From UTBCD1 sp035545755 (lineage in GTDB: Bacteria > Bacteroidota > Bacteroidia > Chitinophagales > Chitinophagaceae): DNA of 64,000 bases. The notes beneath the pieces were generated by a model. That model saw nothing but the letters and a program-made list of their open reading frames with translations, had not been told where the DNA came from and did not search any database. The stretch is taken from the NCBI GenBank assembly GCA_035545755.1, contig DASZXQ010000092.1:1-64000 (forward strand), read 5' to 3'. Shown one piece after another: positions 42,320-51,592 of the stretch; the stretch's first letter is position 1, and each line of letters begins with the position of its first letter. The translations under genes were made by a program, and so were the position numbers.

Positions 42320-43873
42320 TCAGGACCTGTGTTTGCTCTGTAAATACTTATTATAAATGACCTCACTCATTGATTTATTATAAACTTTACTTTCTAACCA
42401 GGAGATGATATCAAGATATGCGAAGGACCGGGTTTGAAAACGATTTTTCTCCAGGTGCTTTATATCACTGAGTAATTTCTCCAATTCTGGTTTCAATTGC
42501 GCCGGCTTCAGCTCAAATGATTTTCGTAAAAACCGGAATATTGCTTCTTCTACTACTGTAAGGTTTTTCATTTTTGCCATAAAGCGATAGGTAGATCGGC
42601 TCAGCGATTCAATGATCTCATCATTTCCCAATTCATAATGCGCCAGCAGATGAACTAACCGGGCATAACACTGGAGGTCGATCCGTAATTCATCAGAACC
42701 GTGTATGATCTTTTGCAGATAATCGATAGCTTTTGAATAATCACCACTGCCAAAATAGAGTGTAGCAATTTTATAATTGAAAACAAGGATGCGATGCCGG
42801 TCAACAAAGAGTGAATACTCCTGGATTTTTTGTTCCAGCTCTGGTATCAATTTCAGTCCTTCTTTGAAAGTTCCCTGCATCAAATGCTGATTGACCCTGG
42901 CACTGTTTATATAAATAAAAGTGTGTATGTAGAAATTCTCATGCTGCCCGGCAATATTTGTTTGGGCAAAATTTTCAAATTCTTTTAAAGTGATCTCAAA
43001 TTCTTTAAAGTTGCGTAACACAAAATGTGCATTAAGCAGGTTATGCATCCCTTTTACATAATGGCCTGTTTCTACAGAAACCATAAGCGGTTCCTTTTTA
43101 TATAGCCCGATCCATTTTTTACTGTAACGATAATACATCAGAAAATCCTGCCGGATAAATGCATACCAGCAATAGCTCTGATAGAGATAGAGTAATTCAT
43201 AAAAATCTGTGATGTTTTGCGGATCAGATGGCAATTGCTTTTTAAAAAATTCGCGGATGCCGGCTCCATCCTGCTGATTGCGGGCATGACCATTCTTGAC
43301 ATACCAATTGTATAATAACAAAGCAAGATTGGAAAGTTTCACCACGCTATCAATGTGCCAGCTGATCTCAGAAGCTTCTGTAGTAAGCTCCTGAACTTTT
43401 TCCAATGAACTGCGGGTGATATGAAGCGTTTCAATTTTTTTCTCCAGCGAAATAACCTGTGCCAGGTAATTGAACTTATGTTTTTCACGGGCAAGATCTT
43501 TGGCTTTTTCCAGTTGTTTCAGTGCCTGCAATATCAATCCTTTGTTATACAACACACGGCCATAATCCAATAACTCGCTTAATTGAAGATCAGTGGTATC
43601 ATTTGTTTTCAATAGCCGAAGCCCTGCGAGTAATTGTTTATATAAATGTTGTTTTAAGTTATTGAGCTGCGGTTTGGTTACTTCCGGCAATTTTTTGAGT
43701 ACAACGGCTTCATCATAGTCTGACAGCTTATCCAATACATCAAAAAGGCGGATGATCTTCAGGTCGCTGTTACCGGAACTTCGTTTTATATAAAGTTTAA
43801 AATGCCTCTTCTCTGATTTTTCAAGAGAGCGAACCAGCTGAAACAATATGTCTGTATTGCGGGTGGACATCAT
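42320..43873 (-). CDS. Helical-repeat (TPR-like) protein of unknown function
   Basis: A 517-residue, almost wholly helical cytoplasmic protein. The start MSTRNTDILFQLVRSLEKSEKRHFKLY is followed by solenoid repeats such as LYNKGLILQALKQLEKAKDLAREKHKFNYLA and later YFGSGDYSKAIDYLQKIIHGSD, which look TPR-like. It belongs to a family widespread in Bacteroidota without known function. Two neighbouring ATGs (43873 and 43870) are possible, and the extension to 43909 is rejected. It may scaffold a protein complex, but no partner gene is nearby. Confidence 0.75.
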   Translation of the reverse strand: MMSTRNTDILFQLVRSLEKSEKRHFKLYIKRSSGNSDLKIIRLFDVLDKLSDYDEAVVLKKLPEVTKPQLNNLKQHLYKQLLAGLRLLKTNDTTDLQLSELLDYGRVLYNKGLILQALKQLEKAKDLAREKHKFNYLAQVISLEKKIETLHITRSSLEKVQELTTEASEISWHIDSVVKLSNLALLLYNWYVKNGHARNQQDGAGIREFFKKQLPSDPQNITDFYELLYLYQSYCWYAFIRQDFLMYYRYSKKWIGLYKKEPLMVSVETGHYVKGMHNLLNAHFVLRNFKEFEITLKEFENFAQTNIAGQHENFYIHTFIYINSARVNQHLMQGTFKEGLKLIPELEQKIQEYSLFVDRHRILVFNYKIATLYFGSGDYSKAIDYLQKIIHGSDELRIDLQCYARLVHLLAHYELGNDEIIESLSRSTYRFMAKMKNLTVVEEAIFRFLRKSFELKPAQLKPELEKLLSDIKHLEKNRFQTRSFAYLDIISWLESKVYNKSMSEVIYNKYLQSKHRS

Positions 43874-43928
43874 TACAAAATTTTGTTGAAATCTAACACA
43901 AACAAGCATTTATAATGGATAACTTGCT

Positions 43929-43961
43929 TTTGCCATAATTAAATTCAAGGCAATATATTTT
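43929..43961 (+). promoter_or_regulatory. Promoter-like pair of boxes before a short transcript candidate
   Basis: TTTG (43929-43932), 21-nt spacer and TATATTTT (43954-43961) match the Bacteroidota -33/-7 arrangement with one mismatch in the -7 box. They precede a 28-codon frame and a terminator. Confidence 0.45.
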
Positions 43962-43989
43962 CAGCAACATTATCCAATGTACTACTTTC

Positions 43990-44076
43990 ATGAAACAAAT
44001 AAATTTTGCATACAGCAGCAATCGTCAGACAGAAGGCAAGGTCGCAGAGGCTAAAAACAAACAACCAATAGGTTAA
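43990..44076 (+). CDS. Candidate 28-residue small protein
   Basis: ATG at 43990, stop at 44074-44076: a short, basic, hydrophilic peptide (MKQINFAYSSNRQTEGKV then AEAKNKQPIG). It has no membrane segment or signal. Support comes from context only: a promoter-like pair upstream and a terminator 40 nt downstream on the same strand. It could equally be a non-coding RNA whose start happens to read as a frame. Confidence 0.35.
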   Translation: MKQINFAYSSNRQTEGKVAEAKNKQPIG

Positions 44077-44114
44077 ACGCTATAAAGATTTTCTAATGGC
44101 AAGCAATCGTTAAA

Positions 44115-44148
44115 GGCCGTTCCGTTTCTACGGGATGGCCATTTTTTT
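44115..44148 (+). terminator. Rho-independent terminator of the short transcript candidate
   Basis: Stem GGCCGTTCCGT / ACGGGATGGCC (two mismatches that form G-U pairs in RNA), 4-nt loop, and seven T (44142-44148) on the plus strand. Confidence 0.65.
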
Positions 44149-44228
44149 GGTATGCGAATTTAATTGAAAAAGGTCGATCAACAAATTTCCAAAATCTGCG
44201 CTTACGACCAATGCTTTAGAGAAGAACG

Positions 44229-45050
44229 TTAGTCCACAAACAAGTCTTTGTACAATTGTGCACCAGGGACAACAGAATATTTATTCAAATCAGTAATTCC
44301 TTCTGCTGCAAAAACTTCTTCGTCAATAAAACAATTACCACTGCATATTTCTGGTGATTTACTGAAAATATAATACACAGCATCGGCCAGTATTTCCGCA
44401 TTGCGGCTCATTTTTGCCAATGCTTCTCCTCCCAACAAATTTCTTACTGCAGCTGTATCGATCGTCGTCTTTGGCCATAATGCATTGGAAGCAATATTAT
44501 ATTTTTTTAATTCTGAGGCCCAGCCCATAGCCATCATACTCATGTTGTATTTGGTCATCGTATACGCCAAATGTTTGGTGAACCATTTTGGATTCATATT
44601 TACCGGAGGTGATAAAGTAAGAATATGTGCATGCGGGGATTTTTTCAGATGAGGAATGCAGGCCTTTGTTACAAAGAAGGTTCCTCTCACATTAATATCA
44701 TGCATCAGGTCGAAGCGTTTCGGCTCGGTTTGTTCAGTAGTCGTCAAAGAAATGGCAGAAGCATTATTCACCAGCATATCAATACCACCGAATTTTTCTA
44801 TGGTTTTGTCCACGGCATTCTGGATCTGGTCTTCAAACCGGATATCACATTGCACAGCCAATGCTTTACCTCCGGCTTTTTCCATTTCAGCTGCAGCAGA
44901 AAAAATGGTTCCGCCGAGTTTAGGATTTTCTTCAGTGGATTTAGCCGCGATGACAATGTTTGCGCCTTCTTTTGCCAGGCGTAATCCAATCGCTTTACCG
45001 ATGCCGCGGCTGGCTCCGGTAATGAAAACAGTTTTATTCAAAAAGGTCAT
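44229..45050 (-). CDS. SDR oxidoreductase, HSDL2-like
   Basis: A 273-residue short-chain dehydrogenase. The cofactor motif TGASRGIGKAIGLRLAKEG is followed by IVIAAKSTEENPKLGGTI, which is typical of the hydroxysteroid dehydrogenase-like 2 group, then MLVNNASAISL, the catalytic Ser in ILTLSPPVN and the Tyr/Lys pair in LAYTMTKYNMS. It probably oxidises or reduces a fatty or hydroxy-acyl substrate. The ATG at 45050 is chosen over an upstream extension to 45080. Confidence 0.88.
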   Translation of the reverse strand: MTFLNKTVFITGASRGIGKAIGLRLAKEGANIVIAAKSTEENPKLGGTIFSAAAEMEKAGGKALAVQCDIRFEDQIQNAVDKTIEKFGGIDMLVNNASAISLTTTEQTEPKRFDLMHDINVRGTFFVTKACIPHLKKSPHAHILTLSPPVNMNPKWFTKHLAYTMTKYNMSMMAMGWASELKKYNIASNALWPKTTIDTAAVRNLLGGEALAKMSRNAEILADAVYYIFSKSPEICSGNCFIDEEVFAAEGITDLNKYSVVPGAQLYKDLFVD

Positions 45051-45493
45051 ACTGAACAGATTTAAGAATGAAGTTAACAAAACAGTTCGGTCTTATACGT
45101 GTATGTTTTCGTAGGATTACGTTTGTTTTGCAGATTTTATGCGCTTAATAATTGGGCACATTTGCTCTATGGTGAAAGAAATGTGAAAACTATTTTTGAA
45201 TCGAAGTTGATTGGTAAGGAACCCTGCGAAATCCAATATTCAGAAAGCCAAAAGAAATTCCAACAATCCTGAAAAACCAACTGTAAAATCCATATCAATC
45301 AACTTTCTTTCCTTTTCAAAAAAGAATAAGCGAAAGAGAATTTTGAAAAACCTGCGTCCCGTTTCGATCCAAATATCCAACTGAAAACACTACCTTGAGC
45401 CGAAAGATCATGATAACCTGAAAAACGCCAAAGGTTAAGACTTCGATCTCAAAGTATTGAAACAGTCTTGCTCACAGCAGGGCTGTTTCGCTT
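45051..45493. other. 440-nt intergenic region
   Basis: I see no gene. The right end holds a hairpin-forming sequence (GTATTGAAACAG at 45453-45464 pairing with CTGTTTC at 45483-45489 and TTCAATAC at 45493-45500) that may terminate the aldo/keto reductase gene. Confidence 0.4.
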
Positions 45494-46483
45494 TCAATAC
45501 TCAGGTAACTTTGGTTTCGTCTGAACGATCTCGTCTATTTGCTGCATGAAATCGGTCGTCAGTTTTTCCTTCGCTTCCAAAGCGCCGAGATTTTCTAATA
45601 ACTGCTCTTTTTTTGTTGCGCCTAAAATAGCAGTTGAAACATTTGGATTGTTAATGCACCAGGCAATACTCATTTGTGCCAGAGTAATATCAAGGTTTTT
45701 GGCAAGGTTGTCCAGTCGTTTTACTTTATCCAAAAAATTTTCTTTCATCCAGCGGTCTTTCAACCAATCAAATCCCGTGAGCGCAAAGCGGCTGTCTTCC
45801 GGAATGCCATGAATATATTTTCCACTTAGCAACCCGCTGGCCAATGGACTCCATATGGTAGTGCCCATGCCTTCAGTGCGAAAAATCATCAGGAATTCGT
45901 TTTCAATTTTGTTCCGTTCGAATAAATTGTATTGCGGTTGCTCTACTGAAGGACCGATCAAATTGTATTGATGAGCCACTCTGTGTGCTTCCATGATCTC
46001 TACACCACTCCATTCGCTGGTACCCCAGTATAAAATCTTTCCCTGTTGTATTAAAATATTCATCGTCCACACTACTTCTTCTATTGGTACATTTTTATCC
46101 GGACGATGACAGAAAAAAATATCGAGATAATCCACCTGCAATCGTTGCAATGCTTCGTGGCAAGCTTCTACGATATGTTTTCTGCTCAAACCGGTTTGAT
46201 TGGGCTTATTTTGTTTTCCTCTCCAGCCCCAGAATACTTTACTGCTGATCACATAAGAAGTGCGGTCCCAGTTTTTCTTTTTCAAAACACGGCCCATCAT
46301 CTTCTCACTTTCACCCAATGCATATACTTCTGCATTGTCAAAAAAATTAATTCCATTATCATATGCAACGCCCATCAATTCATCTGCACTCCCATCATTG
46401 ATCTGCTTGTGAAAACTTACCCAGCTGCCAAATGAAAGAACGCTAAGCTGCAAGCCGGCTTTTCCCATACGACGATATTCCAT
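45494..46483 (-). CDS. Aldo/keto reductase, potassium-channel beta-subunit type
   Basis: A 329-residue TIM-barrel oxidoreductase. The N-terminal motif YRRMGKAGLQLSVLSFGSW is followed by NFFDNAEVYALGESEKMMGR, where Asp and Tyr are catalytic residues, then YVISSKVFWG with the catalytic Lys, YLDIFFCHRPD with the His, and IGPSVEQPQYNLFER. The C-terminal IAWCINNPNVSTAILGATK is the NADPH-binding region. This sub-branch (YghZ / Kv-beta-like) reduces aldehydes such as methylglyoxal. Substrate unassigned. Confidence 0.9.
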   Translation of the reverse strand: MEYRRMGKAGLQLSVLSFGSWVSFHKQINDGSADELMGVAYDNGINFFDNAEVYALGESEKMMGRVLKKKNWDRTSYVISSKVFWGWRGKQNKPNQTGLSRKHIVEACHEALQRLQVDYLDIFFCHRPDKNVPIEEVVWTMNILIQQGKILYWGTSEWSGVEIMEAHRVAHQYNLIGPSVEQPQYNLFERNKIENEFLMIFRTEGMGTTIWSPLASGLLSGKYIHGIPEDSRFALTGFDWLKDRWMKENFLDKVKRLDNLAKNLDITLAQMSIAWCINNPNVSTAILGATKKEQLLENLGALEAKEKLTTDFMQQIDEIVQTKPKLPEY

Positions 46484-46554
46484 AACATTATATTTTGATT
46501 TGAAAGATAAGATTGAAACAGCTTAAGGGTAAAATAGTTCTGTACTTTGGAAAT

Positions 46555-47130
46555 TTATTTTTGATAGGAAGAATCAGAAACCAAGACAGTTCCGGTTGGT
46601 TCTTTAAAGATAACGCTGCTCAGGTCTTGGGTGGCCTGCAACCCTTTTCCGCCGGCAATTTGCTTGTCCTTTGTGTGGTATTGCGCCACTTTATCGGTAT
46701 AAAACATTTTAGTGTTCTGATCCCACCAAAGATCCGGGCTTGTCAATGTATCACCTTTTACATTGATGACAACAACACTGTCCCGCAAATACGCTTTGTT
46801 GAGTGTTTCAAAATATTTCCCGTAAAGTGCGTCCAGTTTGGTTTCTATGTTTTTACTGCTGTCATAAAAATCGATATGTAATGATTTGGGAAATTCAATA
46901 TAAACAGTATCGGCTAATACTCTCAACATATATGGCGCTGTAAGTTTTGCTTTCATTACACCGTGATCACTGAGATAGCTTACAATGTCAGTAGCCTCTT
47001 CTGTCATCGTTTTATTCCTGGTCCATTCATTGATCTTTCTGGTGTCGTTTTCACAAGCCGTTAAAAAAAGGCTTGAAAAAAAAATAAATACAACGAGATC
47101 TTTTTTGTTGAATGAAAAATTTCTAATCAT
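46555..47130 (-). CDS. lptC: LPS export periplasmic protein LptC
   Basis: A 191-residue envelope protein. It has an N-terminal membrane or lipoprotein segment with FLTAC as lipobox, then an LptC-type beta-jellyroll: ATDIVSYLSDHGVMKAKLTAPYM, FYDSSKNIETKLDALYGKYF and TLTSPDLWWDQNTKMFYTDKVA, where the repeated strand pattern is typical. LptC connects the inner-membrane LptBFG transporter to the LptA bridge in lipopolysaccharide export. The start 47130 is preferred over an upstream frame that overlaps coaX. It sits 16 nt after the coaX stop. Confidence 0.8.
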   Translation of the reverse strand: MIRNFSFNKKDLVVFIFFSSLFLTACENDTRKINEWTRNKTMTEEATDIVSYLSDHGVMKAKLTAPYMLRVLADTVYIEFPKSLHIDFYDSSKNIETKLDALYGKYFETLNKAYLRDSVVVINVKGDTLTSPDLWWDQNTKMFYTDKVAQYHTKDKQIAGGKGLQATQDLSSVIFKEPTGTVLVSDSSYQK

Positions 47131-47146
47131 TGGATAAACCGGCTTT

Positions 47147-47872
47147 TTAGCTATTGACTTCACTGATAGCGTAAAGTCCTTTAAAAATCCAATCTGCGTC
47201 TGCAAATATCTTATTCTTCAAATGCGGTGTCAAATACACTAAATCGCCACCGGTTAAAAGCACGTTAAAGTTCCTGAACTTTTCTTTATATGCATCAATA
47301 AAGCCATCAATTTCTTTTGACATTCCTAATACCACTCCTGTAAGAAGATTGGTTCGGGTATCATACCCGATCAGCGGCACATTGTTATCTGCAGCAACGA
47401 GAGGAAGTTTTGCGGTGAACTGGTTCATTGATCTCAATCGCATTTCCATTCCGGGAGAAATGGCGCCACCGATAAATTCATGATACTTGTTGATAAAATT
47501 GTAGGTAACACAAGTCCCAAGACCAATCACTAAATTATTTTTTTCAGGATAAAATTTTACTGCTGCAGCTGCCAGGGCCAACCGGTCTGCGCCAATAGTA
47601 TCTGGCTTACCTACCGGCGTTGTAAATGGTAATTTGGAAAGATGGTTGAGTTTATGAAAATGCGTTTGTGCTGATAATAATTCTTCAATTGCGGGATTAT
47701 GATTGACAACAGAAGATAAAATAGAGTTGTTTGGCTGAAACCTGTTAAGGATCGATTGTACTGTTGCTACTGAATCATCGGTCATCACAACCGATTCTTT
47801 CATTTTTGATCTAAGAAAAATGGCTGCTTTTTTTCTCGTGTTTCCAAAATCAAGACAGAGTGTGACTGGCAT
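47147..47872 (-). CDS. coaX: Type III pantothenate kinase
   Basis: A 241-residue enzyme phosphorylating pantothenate, the first step of coenzyme A synthesis. The N-terminal phosphate motif is CLDFGNTRKKAAIF, followed by PVGKPDTIGADRLALAAAA, which is the pantothenate-binding Gly-Ala-Asp-Arg motif, LGTCVTYNFI and FIGGAISPGMEMR. CoaX is ATP-dependent and monovalent-cation-activated and is the only pantothenate kinase in many Bacteroidota. It precedes lptC in one unit. Confidence 0.93.
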   Translation of the reverse strand: MPVTLCLDFGNTRKKAAIFLRSKMKESVVMTDDSVATVQSILNRFQPNNSILSSVVNHNPAIEELLSAQTHFHKLNHLSKLPFTTPVGKPDTIGADRLALAAAAVKFYPEKNNLVIGLGTCVTYNFINKYHEFIGGAISPGMEMRLRSMNQFTAKLPLVAADNNVPLIGYDTRTNLLTGVVLGMSKEIDGFIDAYKEKFRNFNVLLTGGDLVYLTPHLKNKIFADADWIFKGLYAISEVNS

Positions 47873-47897
47873 GTAAAAAGGTTATTGATAAATCGGT

Positions 47898-48533
47898 TCA
47901 AAGATCAAAACTGCCCAGGTTTTTGAAATGGCCGTTCAGTTTAATTTTTTCCTTCAGCTGTTCCATCTCTGCCAGCATCGGGATCACTTTTGTCAAATGC
48001 CGTTTCAGGTATTCCTGACGTTGTCGTTCATTCATCAGGCTCAGCAATTCATATTCTTCCTGCAAGGAAAAGCCCACATGATGAGCCACGTCATAGGTTT
48101 TGATCTCAGTATCTAATTTTTTAAAGTCCTTGCTTACTTTCAAAAGTTTGTGCAGCTCCCGGATGCTATTCATCACCCGGCGCATGATCTCTGGGTTACC
48201 CTGCACATAATTTTCAGGATAATTCACAATAGCGCCGCTGTACAATTTATCGGGAACTTCTTTGATCACTTCCAAAATGCGAAAGACTTTTGATCCGACT
48301 GTCTTAATATCCATCTCTCCATTTTCATAGAGTTTCGTAACCTCTGTGATCTCGACCAGTGAGCCATAATCCTGCATGCGACCTTCGATCACTGTTGGAA
48401 TTCCAAATGATTTTTTACTATTGTAGCATTCATTGATCAGCTGTTTATACCTCGGCTCAAAAATATGCAGATTCAGATTTTCTCCCGGATACACTACAAT
48501 GCCGAGCGGAAATATGGGGACGAAATTGGTCAT
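47898..48533 (-). CDS. LON substrate-binding domain protein
   Basis: A 211-residue stand-alone LON N-terminal domain protein: FVPIFPLGIVVYPGENLNLHIFEPRYKQLI is the diagnostic start, followed by IPTVIEGRMQDYGSLVEI and the DIKTVGSKVFRILEV strand, then a helical tail. No AAA+ or protease domain is present. Such proteins may assist ubiquitin-independent substrate recognition or RNA metabolism, but the role is unknown. It is divergent from the glycosyltransferase at 48636 and lies 25 nt before coaX, so probably one unit with coaX and lptC. Confidence 0.85.
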   Translation of the reverse strand: MTNFVPIFPLGIVVYPGENLNLHIFEPRYKQLINECYNSKKSFGIPTVIEGRMQDYGSLVEITEVTKLYENGEMDIKTVGSKVFRILEVIKEVPDKLYSGAIVNYPENYVQGNPEIMRRVMNSIRELHKLLKVSKDFKKLDTEIKTYDVAHHVGFSLQEEYELLSLMNERQRQEYLKRHLTKVIPMLAEMEQLKEKIKLNGHFKNLGSFDL

Positions 48534-48635
48534 TGTGCTGTAATGTTAATAATTTTTACACAATGTGCTCATTTTTTCTTCTTAAAAACCTTGGAGTCAT
48601 TTATTACCTTCGCTGCCTGCATCTATTCAGCATTG

Positions 48636-49394
48636 ATGAAACCACTGTCTGTCGCTATTATTACACTTAATGAGGAAAAAAACATTTTCCGCTGCCTCGA
48701 TTCGGTTAAAGATTTGGCTGATGAAATTGTAATTGTTGATTCATTTTCTACTGACAAAACACGTGAGATCGTTTTACAATTTGGCGCAAGATTTATCGAG
48801 CATGCCTTCGAAGGTTATATTCAGCAAAAAAACCGGGCTTTACAACAAACCGCTCACGACAATGTATTGCTCCTTGATGCAGATGAAGCATTAAGCGGGG
48901 AATTAAAAAAATCAATCTTAAAAGAGAAAGAAAATAATTTTCCGGCCGAAGCATACCGGATGAATCGCTGTACTAATTATTGCGGAAAATTTATCAAACA
49001 TGGTTTATGGTATCCTGACCAGAAAGTGCGGCTGATCAAAAAACAAATTGGCGAATGGGGAGGAGTGAATCCGCATGATAAAATTGTACTCCAGCCCGGC
49101 ACTGAAATAAAACATTTAACCGGGGACATTTTGCATTATTCCTATAACAGCATTGATGAGCATGTAGCACAAAATAATAAGTTCAGTTCTATTTCTGCAG
49201 CAGCATTATTTCAGCAGGGAAGAAAAACAAATTGGTTTAAGGTCGTATTCAATCCAACATGGGCTTTTATTCATAGCTATTTTCTTCGATTAGGATTTTT
49301 AGATGGCTTCTTTGGTTATGTCATTGCAAAGAATATCTCCCATCTTACTTTTTTAAAACATAGCAAACTATATCAAAAGCAAAAGGGAAAATAA
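48636..49394 (+). CDS. Glycosyltransferase family 2, LPS core type
   Basis: A 252-residue GT2 enzyme of the WaaE/KdtX type. The start KPLSVAIITLNEEKNIFRCL is followed by VIVDSFSTDKTREIV, VLLLDADEALSGEL with the metal-binding D-x-D region, and the WaaE-type AYRMNRCTNYCGKFIKHGLWYPDQKVRL. It likely adds a sugar to the lipid A core or inner polysaccharide. The ATG at 48636 is preferred; upstream codons belong to the divergent gene. It converges within 3 nt on the O-antigen-ligase-like gene. Confidence 0.85.
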   Translation: MKPLSVAIITLNEEKNIFRCLDSVKDLADEIVIVDSFSTDKTREIVLQFGARFIEHAFEGYIQQKNRALQQTAHDNVLLLDADEALSGELKKSILKEKENNFPAEAYRMNRCTNYCGKFIKHGLWYPDQKVRLIKKQIGEWGGVNPHDKIVLQPGTEIKHLTGDILHYSYNSIDEHVAQNNKFSSISAAALFQQGRKTNWFKVVFNPTWAFIHSYFLRLGFLDGFFGYVIAKNISHLTFLKHSKLYQKQKGK

Positions 49395-49397
49395 AAT

Positions 49398-50657
49398 TTA
49401 CTCTATTGCTTGTTTCCACCACCACAATACCACAAAAGAATATAAAAAGACCCCGAACTGGATCTCAAGGCCTATATCGAAAAGAAGGCTAAGCAAGACG
49501 GAAGCATTGAGCAATATCCAAAGCCATTTACTTTTCTTTACGGGAATAAAAAAGGGAATAATTACCACCAATCCCAAAAGGATCATTCCCGGCCAACCGC
49601 ATCCGTCCCCATAGATCAGCCACTCGCTTGAAGGAAGGATCTTATCAACTTCCTTCATATTGGGATAATTATTGGCGTACCATTTTTTTGTTTCATCCAA
49701 TACATCTCCGAAACCAACACCGGAAAAAGAATGTTCCTTCATCACATTCCATCCTGCTTTTAAAGAAATGATCCGCACTGCATCATTCATTGTGGGACTG
49801 TAATGTCCTTTGCTGAAATAGGGAAGATCATATAGAAAATATTTCACCCGGTTTTGAAATGTGGGCAAACTGAAAAAAGCGACAATCGGCAATACCAGCA
49901 AAATCAATAAAAGAATTATTCCCGTTCCTGATCTCCATTTTTTTACTATGAAACCAATTGCAGCAAGTAACGTCATTGCATAGAAAGTCAGTAATCCGGT
50001 TCGTGCTGCCAGGATATGAAGAAAAATAATTTGCCAGATAATGAACAGCAACAAAAGCCAATTACTCATTTTGCTTTCTTTTTTCTTTTCGAACCATAAC
50101 CATACAGACACTAAAATAGATACCGCAATCATCCAACTGAAACGAACATGGTCATTTTCTAAAGGAACGATCAGTAATTGCGAACGCAGGTAATTTTCAT
50201 TCACTTCTTTTGCTTCCAAAATATAATGACCCATACTCCAAACTGTAGCGATAACAACAAAAGCAACGAAAAGAAAAGCCAGCCTTTGCCATTGTTTTTT
50301 TGATAATCGAAAGGGTGCAGCAAATGCAAAAGGCATAACAATCAACGGCGCTTTGATCTTTATTGCTTCTAACCATTCGTTCTTATCACCTGACCACAAG
50401 CCGGAAATCAGCGGAAGAAAAAAGAGAAGGCTCATGCTCCATAAAAGTGGTGAACTTAAAAAAACAAAAACCTGCTTCTTAATTTGTTTATGCAAAATGG
50501 AAAATACAACAAAGACGATCATAGTTGCAGACAATAATATCCGGGAGAAAAAAACCGAAGCCATCATAATGGCCAGCAAAGAGAAAATAATGGCAGGCCG
50601 CCATTGATTCTTGTAACTACTGTTGGTTACCGGATCATTCTGTAACTTGTTCAGCAT
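49398..50657 (-). CDS. O-antigen ligase family membrane protein
   Basis: A 419-residue protein with about ten to eleven membrane helices and one large periplasmic loop (about residues 270-345, from FQNRVKYFLYDLPYFSKGHYSP to EWLIYGDGC) typical of the Wzy_C/O-antigen ligase family. The loop carries HSFSGVGFGDV, similar to the G-x-G-x-G pattern expected there. It would join or polymerise surface glycans in the envelope. The GT2 gene faces it tail-to-tail, so both may shape surface polysaccharide. Substrate unknown. Confidence 0.8.
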   Translation of the reverse strand: MLNKLQNDPVTNSSYKNQWRPAIIFSLLAIMMASVFFSRILLSATMIVFVVFSILHKQIKKQVFVFLSSPLLWSMSLLFFLPLISGLWSGDKNEWLEAIKIKAPLIVMPFAFAAPFRLSKKQWQRLAFLFVAFVVIATVWSMGHYILEAKEVNENYLRSQLLIVPLENDHVRFSWMIAVSILVSVWLWFEKKKESKMSNWLLLLFIIWQIIFLHILAARTGLLTFYAMTLLAAIGFIVKKWRSGTGIILLLILLVLPIVAFFSLPTFQNRVKYFLYDLPYFSKGHYSPTMNDAVRIISLKAGWNVMKEHSFSGVGFGDVLDETKKWYANNYPNMKEVDKILPSSEWLIYGDGCGWPGMILLGLVVIIPFFIPVKKSKWLWILLNASVLLSLLFDIGLEIQFGVFLYSFVVLWWWKQAIE

Positions 50658-50664
50658 ATTTTTG
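50657..50664 (+). promoter_or_regulatory. Possible -7 box upstream of meaB
   Basis: TATTTTTG matches TAnnTTTG exactly and ends 28 nt before the meaB ATG within the 35-nt divergent gap. No matched TTTG -33 element is evident. Confidence 0.35.
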
Positions 50665-50692
50665 TAAACCTACAACATCGCAACTAATAAAT

Positions 50693-51589
50693 ATGTGGCA
50701 GGAATTATTGAAGCAATTAAGATCCGGAGATGTAAAAGCACTGGCCCGCAGTATCTCGTTTGTAGAAAACGAACAGCCGGACTATGAACTCCTGCTTCAA
50801 AATATTTCTTCTGCAGGTACAAAGATCATCGGCATCACCGGCCCGCCGGGTGCCGGCAAAAGCACTTTGACCGATACCTTGATCGGGTACATGATCAATG
50901 ATGGAAAAAAAGTGGCCGTCATTTGCGTGGATCCTTCATCTCCTTTCAATCACGGGGCTGTGCTTGGTGACCGCATCCGCATGAGCGAATGGTACACTCA
51001 TCCCAATGTATTCATCCGTTCTTTGGCAACAAGAGGTTCAATGGGCGGATTGCATCCGAAGATCATCGAGATCACGGACCTGTTGAAAGCATTTAGTTTT
51101 GATCATATTATTATTGAAACCGTAGGTGTTGGACAAAGTGAAGTGGAGATCGCCGGGCTGGCCGATGTCACCATTGTTGTGGTAGTTCCCGAAGCGGGTG
51201 ATGAAGTGCAAACTATGAAAGCCGGGCTGATGGAAATCGCCGATGTTTTTGTGGTGAATAAAAGCGACAGGCCGGATGCGGATGCGTTTGTAAAAAACCT
51301 CCGGCAGATGCTGGCTCCTGCTTTTCGAACCCACTATCATGAAGTGTCCGTGGTAAAAACCATCGCTACCCAAAAAGAAGGAATAAAAGAACTGTATGAT
51401 ATCATCCTGCACGAGTTACAAAAAATACATTCCTCGGAAAAAAAATACAGGCTGCTGGCAGAAAAAGCGTACTGGCTTATCCAGGAGAAAAGAATGAAAG
51501 ATGTAGATCGTGAAAAGCTGACAAAAGAAATAGAACAGTTATCACTGCAAAACAATTTTAATCTTTATAAATTCATTGCTCAATTTTAA
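50693..51589 (+). CDS. meaB: Methylmalonyl-CoA mutase-associated GTPase MeaB
   Basis: A 298-residue G3E-type GTPase. The P-loop GITGPPGAGKSTL lies near residue 50, VICVDPSSPFNHGAVLGDRIRM contains the switch region, and ATRGSMGGLHPKI, VGVGQSEVEIAGLADV and VVNKSDRPDAD (NKxD) complete the set. MeaB protects and reloads methylmalonyl-CoA mutase with its cobalamin cofactor. The mutase itself is not in this window. It is followed after 3 nt by the CDGSH gene, forming a two-gene unit. Confidence 0.92.
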   Translation: MWQELLKQLRSGDVKALARSISFVENEQPDYELLLQNISSAGTKIIGITGPPGAGKSTLTDTLIGYMINDGKKVAVICVDPSSPFNHGAVLGDRIRMSEWYTHPNVFIRSLATRGSMGGLHPKIIEITDLLKAFSFDHIIIETVGVGQSEVEIAGLADVTIVVVVPEAGDEVQTMKAGLMEIADVFVVNKSDRPDADAFVKNLRQMLAPAFRTHYHEVSVVKTIATQKEGIKELYDIILHELQKIHSSEKKYRLLAEKAYWLIQEKRMKDVDREKLTKEIEQLSLQNNFNLYKFIAQF

Positions 51590-51592
51590 TAC

